A stretch of 64,000 nucleotides of DNA from Acidobacteriota bacterium. Lineage in GTDB: Bacteria; Pseudomonadota; Alphaproteobacteria; Caulobacterales; Hyphomonadaceae. The notes beneath the pieces were generated by a model. That model was given only the letters and a program-made list of their open reading frames with translations. It had not been told where the DNA came from and did not search any database. Shown piece after piece: positions 17,914-26,404 of the stretch. The stretch is taken from the NCBI GenBank assembly GCA_016712445.1, contig JADJRB010000002.1:62001-126000 (forward strand), given 5' to 3'. Made by a program: the position numbers and the translations under genes. The first letter of the stretch is position 1, and every line of letters starts with the position of its first letter.

Positions 17914-18342
17914 ATGATGCGAATGCTTGTGGTTGCCCCTCTCATCCTGTTGCCCGTGCTGGTGTATGCCTTGGTCGCCGTGTTTTCAGGCGACGGCGGC
18001 GCCGATGCCAACCTTCAGGGCGCGCTGTTCAGCATGCCCATGATGTCGGGCGGAAAATGGCGATTCACACTTGGCGACTTCGTTCTGTTGATCGGCCTCG
18101 TCACGCTGTTCATCGAAATTCTCAAGGCGGCGCGCACCCGCAACGACGCCATCGTCAATCACTCACTGTCGATGCTGCTCCTGCTGGTCTGCGTGATTGC
18201 ATTCCTTGTTGTACCCGGCTTCGGCACGTCTGTATTTTTCCTGCTTGTAGTCATGTGCCTGCTCGATGTGATCGCGGGCCCGATCGTCAGCATCGTGGCC
18301 GCCCGGCGCGATTTCGGCGTGGGAGATGGTCTCGGTTCTTAA
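17914..18342 (+). CDS. Small multi-pass inner membrane protein of unknown function
   Basis: A 142-residue hydrophobic protein with about four membrane segments (about 4-24, 52-72, 84-103 and 106-130). A charged loop EILKAARTRNDAIVNH connects the middle helices. I do not recognise a function. GGGAG lies upstream of the ATG. Its TAA stop at 18340-18342 overlaps the TAA stop of the convergent kinase gene (18339-18341 on the other strand), so the two genes share the palindrome TTAA. Confidence 0.75.
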   Translation: MMRMLVVAPLILLPVLVYALVAVFSGDGGADANLQGALFSMPMMSGGKWRFTLGDFVLLIGLVTLFIEILKAARTRNDAIVNHSLSMLLLLVCVIAFLVVPGFGTSVFFLLVVMCLLDVIAGPIVSIVAARRDFGVGDGLGS

Positions 18343-20708
18343 GCCGGGCAGTCTGCTTCGAGATAAGCCTTGAGGCCGGTCCGGTCGGGAACGAATTCCG
18401 GGTCCGCCAGTCGAGCCTCGACATCGAACGACGCGCGGACCCTGGAAATGACTCCGCAGGCCCAGCTGCGCGCGTCGGCAGGTGGGTCGATCTCGGCGGC
18501 CTGCGACGCAACGTGCAACAGGTTCGCTTCATAGAATTCGTTTCCCGGCACCAGTTTGCCAAGGTCGATCAGCAGCTGCGCCGCTTCCTCGATCGCCGCC
18601 CGAGCCTCCGGCAGGTTTCCGAGCGCCCATTGCGCCGTCGCCCGCTTCTGCAGCATGGCCGACAGTCCTTCCGGTCCGCCGGCGTCCTCGGGATCATCGG
18701 CGAGGATCTTGCGTGCCATTTCGACAGCATTGTCCGCATGCAGGGCCGCGTCTTCGAGGTTGCCCGCAAGCCGTGACGCTGTTGCGTGTTCGCCCTCGGC
18801 CACCATCAGCTGCGTCATGTGATAATAGCTCTCAGGCGTTTCGGCGAGCGCGCGCTTCCTGAAGTCTATCGCGAAATCCAGCGGCTCGATCGCTTCGGCG
18901 CCGCGGTCCATGCCGATCAGGGTCGTTGCATGCTGCATCGCGAGATAGGCTGCCATCTCTTCGCCGCCACCCATCCGTTCTGACATCTCCGGCGTAATCT
19001 CGGCGCGCCACTGCGCAACATTTTTCAGCGCCTCGTCACGTTTGCCCTCGTTCTCGAGGATCTGGAGCAGGTCCGTGCGCAAGCTCCAGAAATGCCTCAA
19101 CACGCGCTGTTCGTTTTCATCCTTCAAGGCGAGGCCCTGTTCGGCGAGTTCAAAGCCGCGCGCGTTATGAAGCCGCGCCTTTTCGAGGTAGCGCACATGA
19201 TACACGAACTGCATCGTCAGCATACGTTCGACCATGATCTGTTCAGCGATGGCAATCGTGTCGGTCGGATCTCGTGCGATCACTTCGTCCAGCGTGGCTT
19301 CAGCGTCGAGAAAGAGCTGCCGCGAGGTTTCCGTGTCGCCCAGGTTGGCTATGCCAACGCCCCCGTAAAGATCGGCGAGGCGGGATGTGATGATGCCGAC
19401 TTCCAGAAGCACGTCAGTCGGCGCCTCCTGGTCCAGCTCCAATCCGTTGATGTAGTCGCGCACGACGCCTGCGAGTGCCTGGCGCGCTTCGAGCGAACCG
19501 GCGATCTCGTCCGCCTTGTCGTAAACATCGAATACCAGCGTCCGGCTGAGCTCACGGGCTTGCGTGAAACGCGCGTTTGCGAGCGCCAATGCCTTCTCGG
19601 CGCGGTTGTATTGCAACAGCGTCACCGTCAAGGCGGCCGAGAGACCGAGGACCACCCCCGCCACCGCGAGCGCGGTAACTTTGTGCCGGCTGATGAACTT
19701 CGCAAACCGGTAGCCGGATCCGCCGCGATAGGCCGACACGGGACGGCCGGCGCGCAAGCTCTTGAGGTCGTCGTCGAGCGCATCCACGGATGGGTACCGG
19801 TCGGCTGGATCGGCGGCGCAGGCGCAGGCAACGATCGCCCGCATCTCCGGGCTTTGGTCTTTGCCTGGCACCAGGTCGTCGAGCAGTTTGCCGAGAGAGA
19901 AAATGTCCGACAGCGTGGTCGCCATCGCGCCGTCCAGGCGCTCAGGTGCGGCATATCCTGGCGTGTAACTGAGGCTTGGCAACTTGCCAGAACGACCCGG
20001 TGAGACGGACGTCGAACCAGCGCGCTCGGGCGGTCTTGAAATGCCGAAGTCAATCAGCTTTACCTCGCCCTCGCGGCTGACGAGAACGTTCGAAGGTGTG
20101 ATGTCGCGGTGGATGATCAGGTTCTGGTGGGCGAACTGCACGGCGGCGCAGAGCTTGGCAAACAGATCGAGACGCGCATCAAGCGACGCGGACGTCTGTT
20201 CCGCCCAGGTCAACACGGGCAGACCATCCACCAGTTCCATGATCATGAACGGCGAGCCGTCATCCATTTCGCCGCCATCATAAAGCCGCGCAATGTTCGG
20301 ATGGTTCAGCGCCGCAAGGATCTGCCGTTCGCGTTGGAAGCGCTCAACCAGCACGTCCGACAAGACGCCGGGCCGAATGACCTTGATAGCGACTGTCTGG
20401 TCAAAGTTGCCGCTGACGCGCTCCGCCTTGTAAACCGCGCCCATTCCGCCCTGACCGATTGTGCCGACAACCTTGTAGGCACCGATACGCTCCGGGATCG
20501 GAGCATCCGAGGCATCATGGCCGGCGCCGCCGGTTTTGAGCGCGCCCGGATGCGCACGTTCGGCTTCCAGCAGCGCAAGCACGCGGCTTTCGACCGCGAC
20601 GTCGCCGTTGCAGTTCGCACGCACCCATTCAACGCGGACATCGGATGGAACATCAAGCGCGCGGGAAAGTAGTTCGAGCGCCGCGCGCTCAATCGATCCG
20701 GTGCTCAT
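18339..20708 (-). CDS. Transmembrane Ser/Thr protein kinase with C-terminal TPR-like region
   Basis: A 789-residue eukaryotic-like kinase. The kinase domain (about 75-325) has G-loop GQGGMGAVY, VAIK (Lys109), HRD at 200-202, DFG at 220-222 and AAPERL. The catalytic loop reads HRDITPSN, with Thr replacing the Lys usual in Ser/Thr kinases, so activity may be altered. One membrane segment (about 344-364) is followed by about 420 residues of helical, TPR-like repeats, probably periplasmic. The start at 20708 is preferred over 20723 because GAGG lies 5-8 bases upstream. It overlaps the sigma factor gene by 20 bases; ECF sigma factor plus TPR kinase is a recurrent pair. Confidence 0.9.
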   Translation of the reverse strand: MSTGSIERAALELLSRALDVPSDVRVEWVRANCNGDVAVESRVLALLEAERAHPGALKTGGAGHDASDAPIPERIGAYKVVGTIGQGGMGAVYKAERVSGNFDQTVAIKVIRPGVLSDVLVERFQRERQILAALNHPNIARLYDGGEMDDGSPFMIMELVDGLPVLTWAEQTSASLDARLDLFAKLCAAVQFAHQNLIIHRDITPSNVLVSREGEVKLIDFGISRPPERAGSTSVSPGRSGKLPSLSYTPGYAAPERLDGAMATTLSDIFSLGKLLDDLVPGKDQSPEMRAIVACACAADPADRYPSVDALDDDLKSLRAGRPVSAYRGGSGYRFAKFISRHKVTALAVAGVVLGLSAALTVTLLQYNRAEKALALANARFTQARELSRTLVFDVYDKADEIAGSLEARQALAGVVRDYINGLELDQEAPTDVLLEVGIITSRLADLYGGVGIANLGDTETSRQLFLDAEATLDEVIARDPTDTIAIAEQIMVERMLTMQFVYHVRYLEKARLHNARGFELAEQGLALKDENEQRVLRHFWSLRTDLLQILENEGKRDEALKNVAQWRAEITPEMSERMGGGEEMAAYLAMQHATTLIGMDRGAEAIEPLDFAIDFRKRALAETPESYYHMTQLMVAEGEHATASRLAGNLEDAALHADNAVEMARKILADDPEDAGGPEGLSAMLQKRATAQWALGNLPEARAAIEEAAQLLIDLGKLVPGNEFYEANLLHVASQAAEIDPPADARSWACGVISRVRASFDVEARLADPEFVPDRTGLKAYLEADCPA

Positions 20709-21273
20709 CCTGCCTCGCTTCATTCAGGCAATCGAGCAACCAGGCCCGCGCCACACGCCAGTTTCGCTTGACCGTTGCTTCGGACACGCCGCGCAACGCT
20801 GCAATTTCTTCGAGTGTCATGCCGCCGAAATAGCGCAGCTCGACAATCTCGGCCTTGTCTTCGTCGATGACGCTGAGCCGGATGAGCGCTTTCTCCAACA
20901 CATCCATTTCAATCCGGTCGGACTGGCCGTCGGACAGTCGGGAGACAAGGGTCACCTTTTGATGGTGTCGCTTGTCAGAGCGCTTCTTGCGGGCATGGTC
21001 GATGAGCACTCGGCGCATCGCGCGTGCCGCAAGCGCTAGGAAGTGGACCTTGTCGGCCCATTCAACCTGTTCGACACGCATCAGGCGAATGACCGCCTCG
21101 TTAACGAGGTCGCTGGTTGAAAGCGAAAGGTTGCGCTCCGCCCGGATCAGGCCCGCCGAAATCTGTCGCAGCTCCGAGTAGAGCTGGGTGAAAAGCCGGT
21201 CTCTTGCGCCAAGGTCCCCGGCGCGCCAGCCATCCAGCAGCTGCTTTGCTGTTTGATCGTCCGAGTGCGCCAA
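20689..21273 (-). CDS. ECF-type RNA polymerase sigma factor (SigX6/TIGR02999-like)
   Basis: A 194-residue sigma-70 family protein. Region 2 (about 25-95) includes LVNEAVIRLMR, and region 4 (about 130-180) carries a helix-turn-helix with MTLEEIAALRGVSEATVKRNW. The HFLALAARAMRRVLIDHARKK stretch is typical of the TIGR02999 group, which is usually encoded beside a Ser/Thr kinase rather than an anti-sigma factor. No anti-sigma gene is nearby. It is the promoter-proximal gene of the kinase operon and diverges from the five-gene operon starting at 21418, so it is a plausible regulator of that operon (inference). Confidence 0.9.
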   Translation of the reverse strand: MAHSDDQTAKQLLDGWRAGDLGARDRLFTQLYSELRQISAGLIRAERNLSLSTSDLVNEAVIRLMRVEQVEWADKVHFLALAARAMRRVLIDHARKKRSDKRHHQKVTLVSRLSDGQSDRIEMDVLEKALIRLSVIDEDKAEIVELRYFGGMTLEEIAALRGVSEATVKRNWRVARAWLLDCLNEARQDEHRID

Positions 21274-21417
21274 TTTGGCCTCCCCTCAAAGGGTGAAGCA
21301 AAATCCATGCTTCGACAAGCCTTTGGCAGGCCTCCAAATATTTTTTGCGGCGCGTGACCCGAAAGCGCGACGGCCCGCGCCTTCATCTACAGGAGCGACA
21401 ATGGGAAGGCGCCGCAC

Positions 21418-21963
21418 ATGGAACAAACCCTCGACAAGATCCCGCCGGAAGCGTGGCCAATCGTGGATTTGCTGTTCAACCTCACAATGGCGGCCGCCGG
21501 AATCTGGCTGGCGGTCACGGCGTTTGTCATCTGGCGACGCCATGCGTCCAACCTGACGCCGGTGAACGCCGCCGAGCGTAGTCGCAAGGCTCAACCCGAC
21601 TTTCTGAAGGTGGACCAGAAAGCCCGGGAAGAGGCGATCGAGCGTGGGGACAAATTCGAAAAAGCGCTCGATCGGCGCGATGCCGCCGAAGAACGGGCGG
21701 CATCGCGTCTCAAGCCGGCAAAGTCGGCGCAGAAGGCGGCCGGTCTTGCCGCGCTGATCATGTCGATCTTTACGATGCTGTCGGTGGTCACCTCGTCGGT
21801 TTTCACGCTGACCGGCGCCGGCCAGCTCGCCGGGGAGTTTTCGACCTGGGAGCGCGCCCGCGCCATCATCGAGGCGCACCCGATCGCCTTCACCCTCTGC
21901 GTGCTGATCATCCTCGCACGCATCTACACGCATTTCTTCCCGCCAGCTCAGAAGGAGGGCTGA
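21418..21963 (+). CDS. Membrane protein, first gene of the SPFH/zinc-ribbon/kinase/protease operon
   Basis: A 181-residue protein with three predicted membrane helices (about 17-40, 106-130 and 155-175). A highly charged cytoplasmic stretch between the first two (DFLKVDQKAREEAIERGDKF and after) is probably coiled coil. No family is recognised. GGAAGG lies about 8 bases upstream of the ATG. It is followed after 3 bases by the SPFH gene and is thus the promoter-proximal cistron. A membrane anchor or sensor for the soluble SPFH protein is a reasonable inference. Confidence 0.72.
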   Translation: MEQTLDKIPPEAWPIVDLLFNLTMAAAGIWLAVTAFVIWRRHASNLTPVNAAERSRKAQPDFLKVDQKAREEAIERGDKFEKALDRRDAAEERAASRLKPAKSAQKAAGLAALIMSIFTMLSVVTSSVFTLTGAGQLAGEFSTWERARAIIEAHPIAFTLCVLIILARIYTHFFPPAQKEG

Positions 21964-21966
21964 TCC

Positions 21967-23634
21967 ATGGCCTCGATGCCGCTTGTACTGACCGATCCCG
22001 AACTGCTCGCCGAATTCGTGCGCGAGTCGGATTTCAAGACCTTCTTCGAGAAGCGCTTTGCAACGCCTCCTGACATCGCTGCCCTTCTGTTTCGCAATGG
22101 CCAGCTGATTGACACCTTCAAGGGCGCCCATTTCTCGGTCGGCGGAATCGCGACCGCAATCAAAGGCATCGCAGGCGGCTCGACGCATATCGCCATCATG
22201 CTCGCTGACCTGAAACCGTTCCAGGTGAAGCTGCCGATCCGCGCCTTGTCGCGCGACAATGTCGAGATCTCAGGTGTGGCTACGCTGGAACTGCAGCTCA
22301 ACCCTGACAAGCCGTCGAACATTCTCGGGCTGATGGGCGGCGTGTCACGCCAGCAAGTCGACGCTGAGGACGGCAAATCTGTTCTGCCGGGCCGCAAGGC
22401 TCTGTCGCGGATTGATGTGCTTGACCGGATCGCGCCTCATTTCACCGACCGGGTTGTCGAAGCTGTCGTCGGCCGGATGGATGCAGCGGACATTCGCGGC
22501 GAAGGCGGCCTGCAAGACAAGATCCAGGCCGACATGATGCGGGAAGCCGAACGCGTCTGCGGCGATCTTGGCGTGCTCGTGCGCGCAGCATCCGTCGAAT
22601 GGGCGATGAACGCCGTCGAGCGTGAGGCCATGGACCGCGCGCAGGTCGAGCGCCAGCAGGAGGCGCTGGACTACCAGCTGGGCCTGCTCAAACGCGAGGT
22701 GGAGCGGCAGTCGGAAGCGACGCAAGTACGCATCGAGTCGTCGACCGACCTGACGAAGCTGCAGAACGCCAGTGACGACGAACTGGCGCATATGGTGCTC
22801 CAGAGCGAAGTACGGTTCCTCGACGCGCGTGAGGACGTCACCCGCCGTCACGAAATGGAAGCGTTGGCGCACGAAATCGAGGTGCTTCGCACCGAACGTG
22901 CGGCCAAGATGGAAAGCGAGATCCAGGACGCTGGCCATCTGATCGACCTTACGGCCGAAGCCGCGAAGCTGCGCAAGACCGAACGCGAGATCGAATTGCT
23001 CGACGCGCAGCATGTCCAGGCGCTCAAGAAAATGGGTGTCCTGACAGATCTTGAGTTGCGCGAGCGCACACAGCGCATGGAGCTCGACCTGGCCCGTGTT
23101 GCGCAGGAACAGTCGGCCCGGAACCTCAAGAACCTGATGGATATTGAGGGAACGCAGGCCGACCGCGACGCCGATCGCGGCATCAGGACTGACAAGTCCA
23201 AGACCGAGAATGATATCGCCCGGATCCGTGCCGACACAGATTCCCGCACGGCGCAGCTGATGGCGGGTGCCAAGATGACGCCGGAACAGATCCTCGCGAT
23301 CAATGCCGGCCTGTCGCCGCATGTGGCCGAGGTTCTGAAGGAACAGGCGCGTGCGCGCGCCGATGCGAACAACGACTCGATGTCGATCATGCGTGAACTG
23401 ATCAAGGGCGCGGCCGACGAGCGGTCCGAGAGCCGCGCTCATGAACTGGATATCCTGAAAGCGGGTATGGCCGGCGCGTCTGGCGTCGCACATGGCGCGG
23501 GCGGCAAGCCCGCTCCGGCTCCGGGTGAGGCGGCAAGCGCGGATCCGGCATCTGTCGAATGCCCAGAATGTGGCCGCACACTTGCCGCCAAAGCAAACTT
23601 CTGCACCGGCTGCGGCCACAAGATGCGGACCTGA
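21967..23634 (+). CDS. SPFH/band 7-like coiled-coil protein with C-terminal zinc ribbon
   Basis: A 555-residue soluble protein. An N-terminal region (about 20-215) has alternating beta/alpha segments ending in RVVEAVVGRMDAADIRGEGG and a VRAASVEWAMNAVEREAMDR helix, the pattern of SPFH/band 7 proteins. Long charged helical coiled coil (about 215-500) and a four-cysteine zinc ribbon follow (Cys532, 535, 546, 549). SPFH proteins form membrane-associated rings or scaffolds. AGGAGG lies 7 bases upstream. It is flanked by a membrane protein and a second zinc-ribbon protein. The SPFH call rests on fold-like pattern, not on a diagnostic motif. No signal peptide or membrane segment is visible. Confidence 0.7.
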   Translation: MASMPLVLTDPELLAEFVRESDFKTFFEKRFATPPDIAALLFRNGQLIDTFKGAHFSVGGIATAIKGIAGGSTHIAIMLADLKPFQVKLPIRALSRDNVEISGVATLELQLNPDKPSNILGLMGGVSRQQVDAEDGKSVLPGRKALSRIDVLDRIAPHFTDRVVEAVVGRMDAADIRGEGGLQDKIQADMMREAERVCGDLGVLVRAASVEWAMNAVEREAMDRAQVERQQEALDYQLGLLKREVERQSEATQVRIESSTDLTKLQNASDDELAHMVLQSEVRFLDAREDVTRRHEMEALAHEIEVLRTERAAKMESEIQDAGHLIDLTAEAAKLRKTEREIELLDAQHVQALKKMGVLTDLELRERTQRMELDLARVAQEQSARNLKNLMDIEGTQADRDADRGIRTDKSKTENDIARIRADTDSRTAQLMAGAKMTPEQILAINAGLSPHVAEVLKEQARARADANNDSMSIMRELIKGAADERSESRAHELDILKAGMAGASGVAHGAGGKPAPAPGEAASADPASVECPECGRTLAAKANFCTGCGHKMRT

Positions 23635-23640
23635 CCGTCA

Positions 23641-24792
23641 ATGTCGCGCAGCCCCTCATCTTCTCAGCTGCCGCCGCGCACCCAGGCGGAGTGCTGCTAC
23701 GCGGCGGCCCTCCAGCACGACGCGACCTATTGCGGCGAATGCGGAAAGCCCCTCGTACGCTGCATGGCGGCCGAGGAGTGCGGCGGGCTGCTGGATGACA
23801 ATGGCCTGTGCACGGTTTGTGTCTCGCCGCACCTTCAGATGGACGCCGGTGCGACCACGGCGGCCCAGGTAGGCGGCGCGGTATCAGTGCCGCTGTCGCT
23901 ATCCAATCGCTCCGCAGTCGGACGGCCCCTTTTCGTGACCGGGCTATGGAGCCGTGAGGCATCCGGCGCATGGGTCGAGGAGACGTTGGGCTGGGAGCGC
24001 CTTGAGGCCGGCGAAACCCGTCCGTTCACGATCGTCGCCGATGAGATCGAAAAGGCCGGCGCGCACAGCCTCCAGGTATTGGTGGCCCTCGCGAGCCGTT
24101 GGCGTTGGCGTCAGGAGAACTATGCATTCATTGCCCAAGCCACGCTGATCGTCGCCGATCCCTCGTCAGAGAAGGCCCCGGTCGTGAATATCGGCGGGCA
24201 GAGCGCGGGTCACGGCAACCTCGTGTACATTTCCGGAAAGAATGAAACCCGGCAGGGACCCTCAACCACCGTCGAAGCCTTGTCGCTGCCGTTGGTACGC
24301 GCCGAGCGCGACGAACGCCGGCTCGGGCTGCGCGGCATAGATGCAAATCTCTCAGTGCCGCGTCAGGCGGCCATTCGCTGGCAGGGATTTCCGAAAGGCG
24401 ACGCACCCGTCAACGGTCCGATCCTGACGAGCGACGGCGTGTTTGCCGGCGGGCGCAGCCGCACGCGGCGGCAGGGCGGCGATGGAGACATCCGTCTGTT
24501 GGTCGAAGGCCCTTCCGGAGTCGATGAAGGGCTCAGCCAGCTGATTTCTCGCCGCCACTTCGAACTCTACATTGAATCCGACCGGTTGATGCTCCGCGTC
24601 ACCGGTGGCGGCGGCCTGCGCCTAAACGGCGATGCCTTGGGTGAGGGCAAGGTTCGTCAGCTGTCCGATGGCGATACGATCTCGCCCATCGTCACGGCGC
24701 CGCAAAGCCTGAGCCTGAAACTTTCCTTCCAATCCGAACACGGAAGTGTGCGCCAGATCAATATCCGCCGCCTCACCTCCGCAACGATGTAG
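23641..24792 (+). CDS. Zinc-ribbon protein with C-terminal FHA-like domain
   Basis: A 383-residue soluble protein. The N-terminus is Cys-rich (Cys18, 19, 31, 34, 41, 47, 57, 60), consistent with one or two zinc ribbons. A beta-rich middle domain (about 75-175) follows. Near residues 270-365 lies an FHA-like module with SRRHFELYI (303-311), then GGGLRLNGDAL and LSDGDTI, resembling the SxxH...NG...L.dGD signature. FHA domains bind phosphothreonine, so this protein may read phosphorylation by the kinase encoded next. The gap to the SPFH gene is 6 bases and no good ribosome binding site is seen, so translation may depend on its neighbour. Confidence 0.7.
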   Translation: MSRSPSSSQLPPRTQAECCYAAALQHDATYCGECGKPLVRCMAAEECGGLLDDNGLCTVCVSPHLQMDAGATTAAQVGGAVSVPLSLSNRSAVGRPLFVTGLWSREASGAWVEETLGWERLEAGETRPFTIVADEIEKAGAHSLQVLVALASRWRWRQENYAFIAQATLIVADPSSEKAPVVNIGGQSAGHGNLVYISGKNETRQGPSTTVEALSLPLVRAERDERRLGLRGIDANLSVPRQAAIRWQGFPKGDAPVNGPILTSDGVFAGGRSRTRRQGGDGDIRLLVEGPSGVDEGLSQLISRRHFELYIESDRLMLRVTGGGGLRLNGDALGEGKVRQLSDGDTISPIVTAPQSLSLKLSFQSEHGSVRQINIRRLTSATM

Positions 24793-24801
24793 GTCAACGC
24801 C

Positions 24802-26328
24802 ATGCCCAAGTGCACGAAATGCTCTGCCCCGATTGCTGCCGGAGACCGGTTCTGCCCGGAGTGCGGCACCGACCAGCAGGCCCGAAATCTCGAAGGCATG
24901 ATGACCATCGGCGGCCTTGAAACGCTCGACCACACGCAAACCCGAAACGCCGGCAAGGAAGCCCAAGCCGAACTTGCGGCCGGAACAGAATTCGCTGGCC
25001 GGTATGTCATCGAACGCGTCGTGGGCAAGGGCGGCATGGGCGTTGTCTACCGGGCGAAAGACAAGCTCGCTGACAAGGCGGTGGCCCTGAAACTCATCCG
25101 TGCCGAACGTCTTGGCGGGCAGGGCGCCGTCAAGCGGCTCATTTCGGAAGGCCTGACCGCCCGCGACATCCGGCATCAGAATATCGTGGCTGTGTATGAT
25201 ATCGGCGACGCTGGCGGCCAGCCGTTCGTGTCGATGGAATACCTTGATGGCCAATCGCTGCGCGACTGGCATCGCGAAAAGATTCGCCAACGCCAGGATG
25301 TGCCACTGCGGGTCGCGGCCCGTATCGTGGCCGAAATCCTCGATGGCCTTGCGGCCGCTCATGCGGCCGGCGTGATCCACCGCGATCTGAAGCCCGAGAA
25401 CATCATCCTCGTCTCGGAGCCGAGCGAGACGGCAGCGCCGCTGAAGATCCTCGACTTCGGAATCGCGCGCGTCGCTGGCTCCGCGACGGACAGTGGGACC
25501 GGCACGGGTCTCGGCACACCGCGCTACATGGCTCCGGAACAAGTCACCAATGCGGATTCCGCCGGCGCGCCCGCAGACCTCTACTCTCTGTCGGTCATCT
25601 TTTACGAATTGCTCGTCGACGTGCTGCCGCAAGGACATTGGCAGGCGCCGTCCGGCGGCCGTTCCGATGTGCCGCAAGCCATCGACCAGCTGATCGAAAC
25701 CGGTCTGTCCAACCGGCCTGCCAGCCGGCCGCAGACAGCAAAGGAATACCGCGCCGCGCTCGTCAACGCAGTGAACCTCGCAGTCCCCGGCCGCACCACG
25801 CGCAAGAAGGAAGATGCCTTGCCGGCCTTCGAGATTCCGAAGGTCAGTCCGTCGATCAGGAAATGGGTCGCGATCGGCTCCGCTGTTTTTCTCGGCATCA
25901 TCCTGCTGGCGGCGCTTATACCCGGCGCCGATGGTTCGGACGAAGTCTTCGACAATGGTGGCGGATTCGAGGAGACGTTCGACAACGACGTCACCAGCGG
26001 CGGCGGAACATCTGCCCTGGGCGCGCTCAGCGGTCAGTGGAACGATGGCCTCGGAACGATCTACTCGGTCCGCGTCGGCAACGACGGATCGTTCTCGGGC
26101 GGCGGGCGAAACGCCTATGGCTATAATGTTCAACTGAGCGGCCGGTTCAGCGGCACCAATGCAAACTACACGCTCTCGGTTCCCGATATCGGCATGTCGT
26201 TCGGCGGCTCCATGCAGTGGGATCGCGGCTGCCATATAAATTTCGAGACGCGCGATGCTGCCAACAATGTCGTCGAACGCGGACAGATGCATGTGAACCA
26301 TGAACCGGGTGGCCCATGTCCGGCTTAG
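24802..26328 (+). CDS. Transmembrane Ser/Thr protein kinase with N-terminal zinc ribbon
   Basis: A 508-residue kinase. An N-terminal zinc ribbon (Cys4, 7, 18, 21) precedes a complete kinase domain (about 65-325): G-loop GKGGMGVVY, Lys97 in VALK, HRDLKPEN (His193, Arg194, Asp195) and DFG at 218-220. RYMAPEQ is also present. All catalytic residues are intact, unlike the divergent kinase on the other strand. One membrane helix (about 355-373) leads to a beta-rich extracytoplasmic domain of about 130 residues with Gly/Asn/Ser repeats and two late cysteines. It would phosphorylate cytoplasmic partners in response to an envelope signal. It starts 9 bases after the FHA-like gene, the likely reader of its phosphorylation. 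Confidence 0.9.
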   Translation: MPKCTKCSAPIAAGDRFCPECGTDQQARNLEGMMTIGGLETLDHTQTRNAGKEAQAELAAGTEFAGRYVIERVVGKGGMGVVYRAKDKLADKAVALKLIRAERLGGQGAVKRLISEGLTARDIRHQNIVAVYDIGDAGGQPFVSMEYLDGQSLRDWHREKIRQRQDVPLRVAARIVAEILDGLAAAHAAGVIHRDLKPENIILVSEPSETAAPLKILDFGIARVAGSATDSGTGTGLGTPRYMAPEQVTNADSAGAPADLYSLSVIFYELLVDVLPQGHWQAPSGGRSDVPQAIDQLIETGLSNRPASRPQTAKEYRAALVNAVNLAVPGRTTRKKEDALPAFEIPKVSPSIRKWVAIGSAVFLGIILLAALIPGADGSDEVFDNGGGFEETFDNDVTSGGGTSALGALSGQWNDGLGTIYSVRVGNDGSFSGGGRNAYGYNVQLSGRFSGTNANYTLSVPDIGMSFGGSMQWDRGCHINFETRDAANNVVERGQMHVNHEPGGPCPA

Positions 26329-26404
26329 TCCGCGTCTGGCCGCACACTCGGGCAATCCATCGCGATGCCCGTCTACTCTCAGCGATTCCAAGAAGGGGAA
26401 ACTG

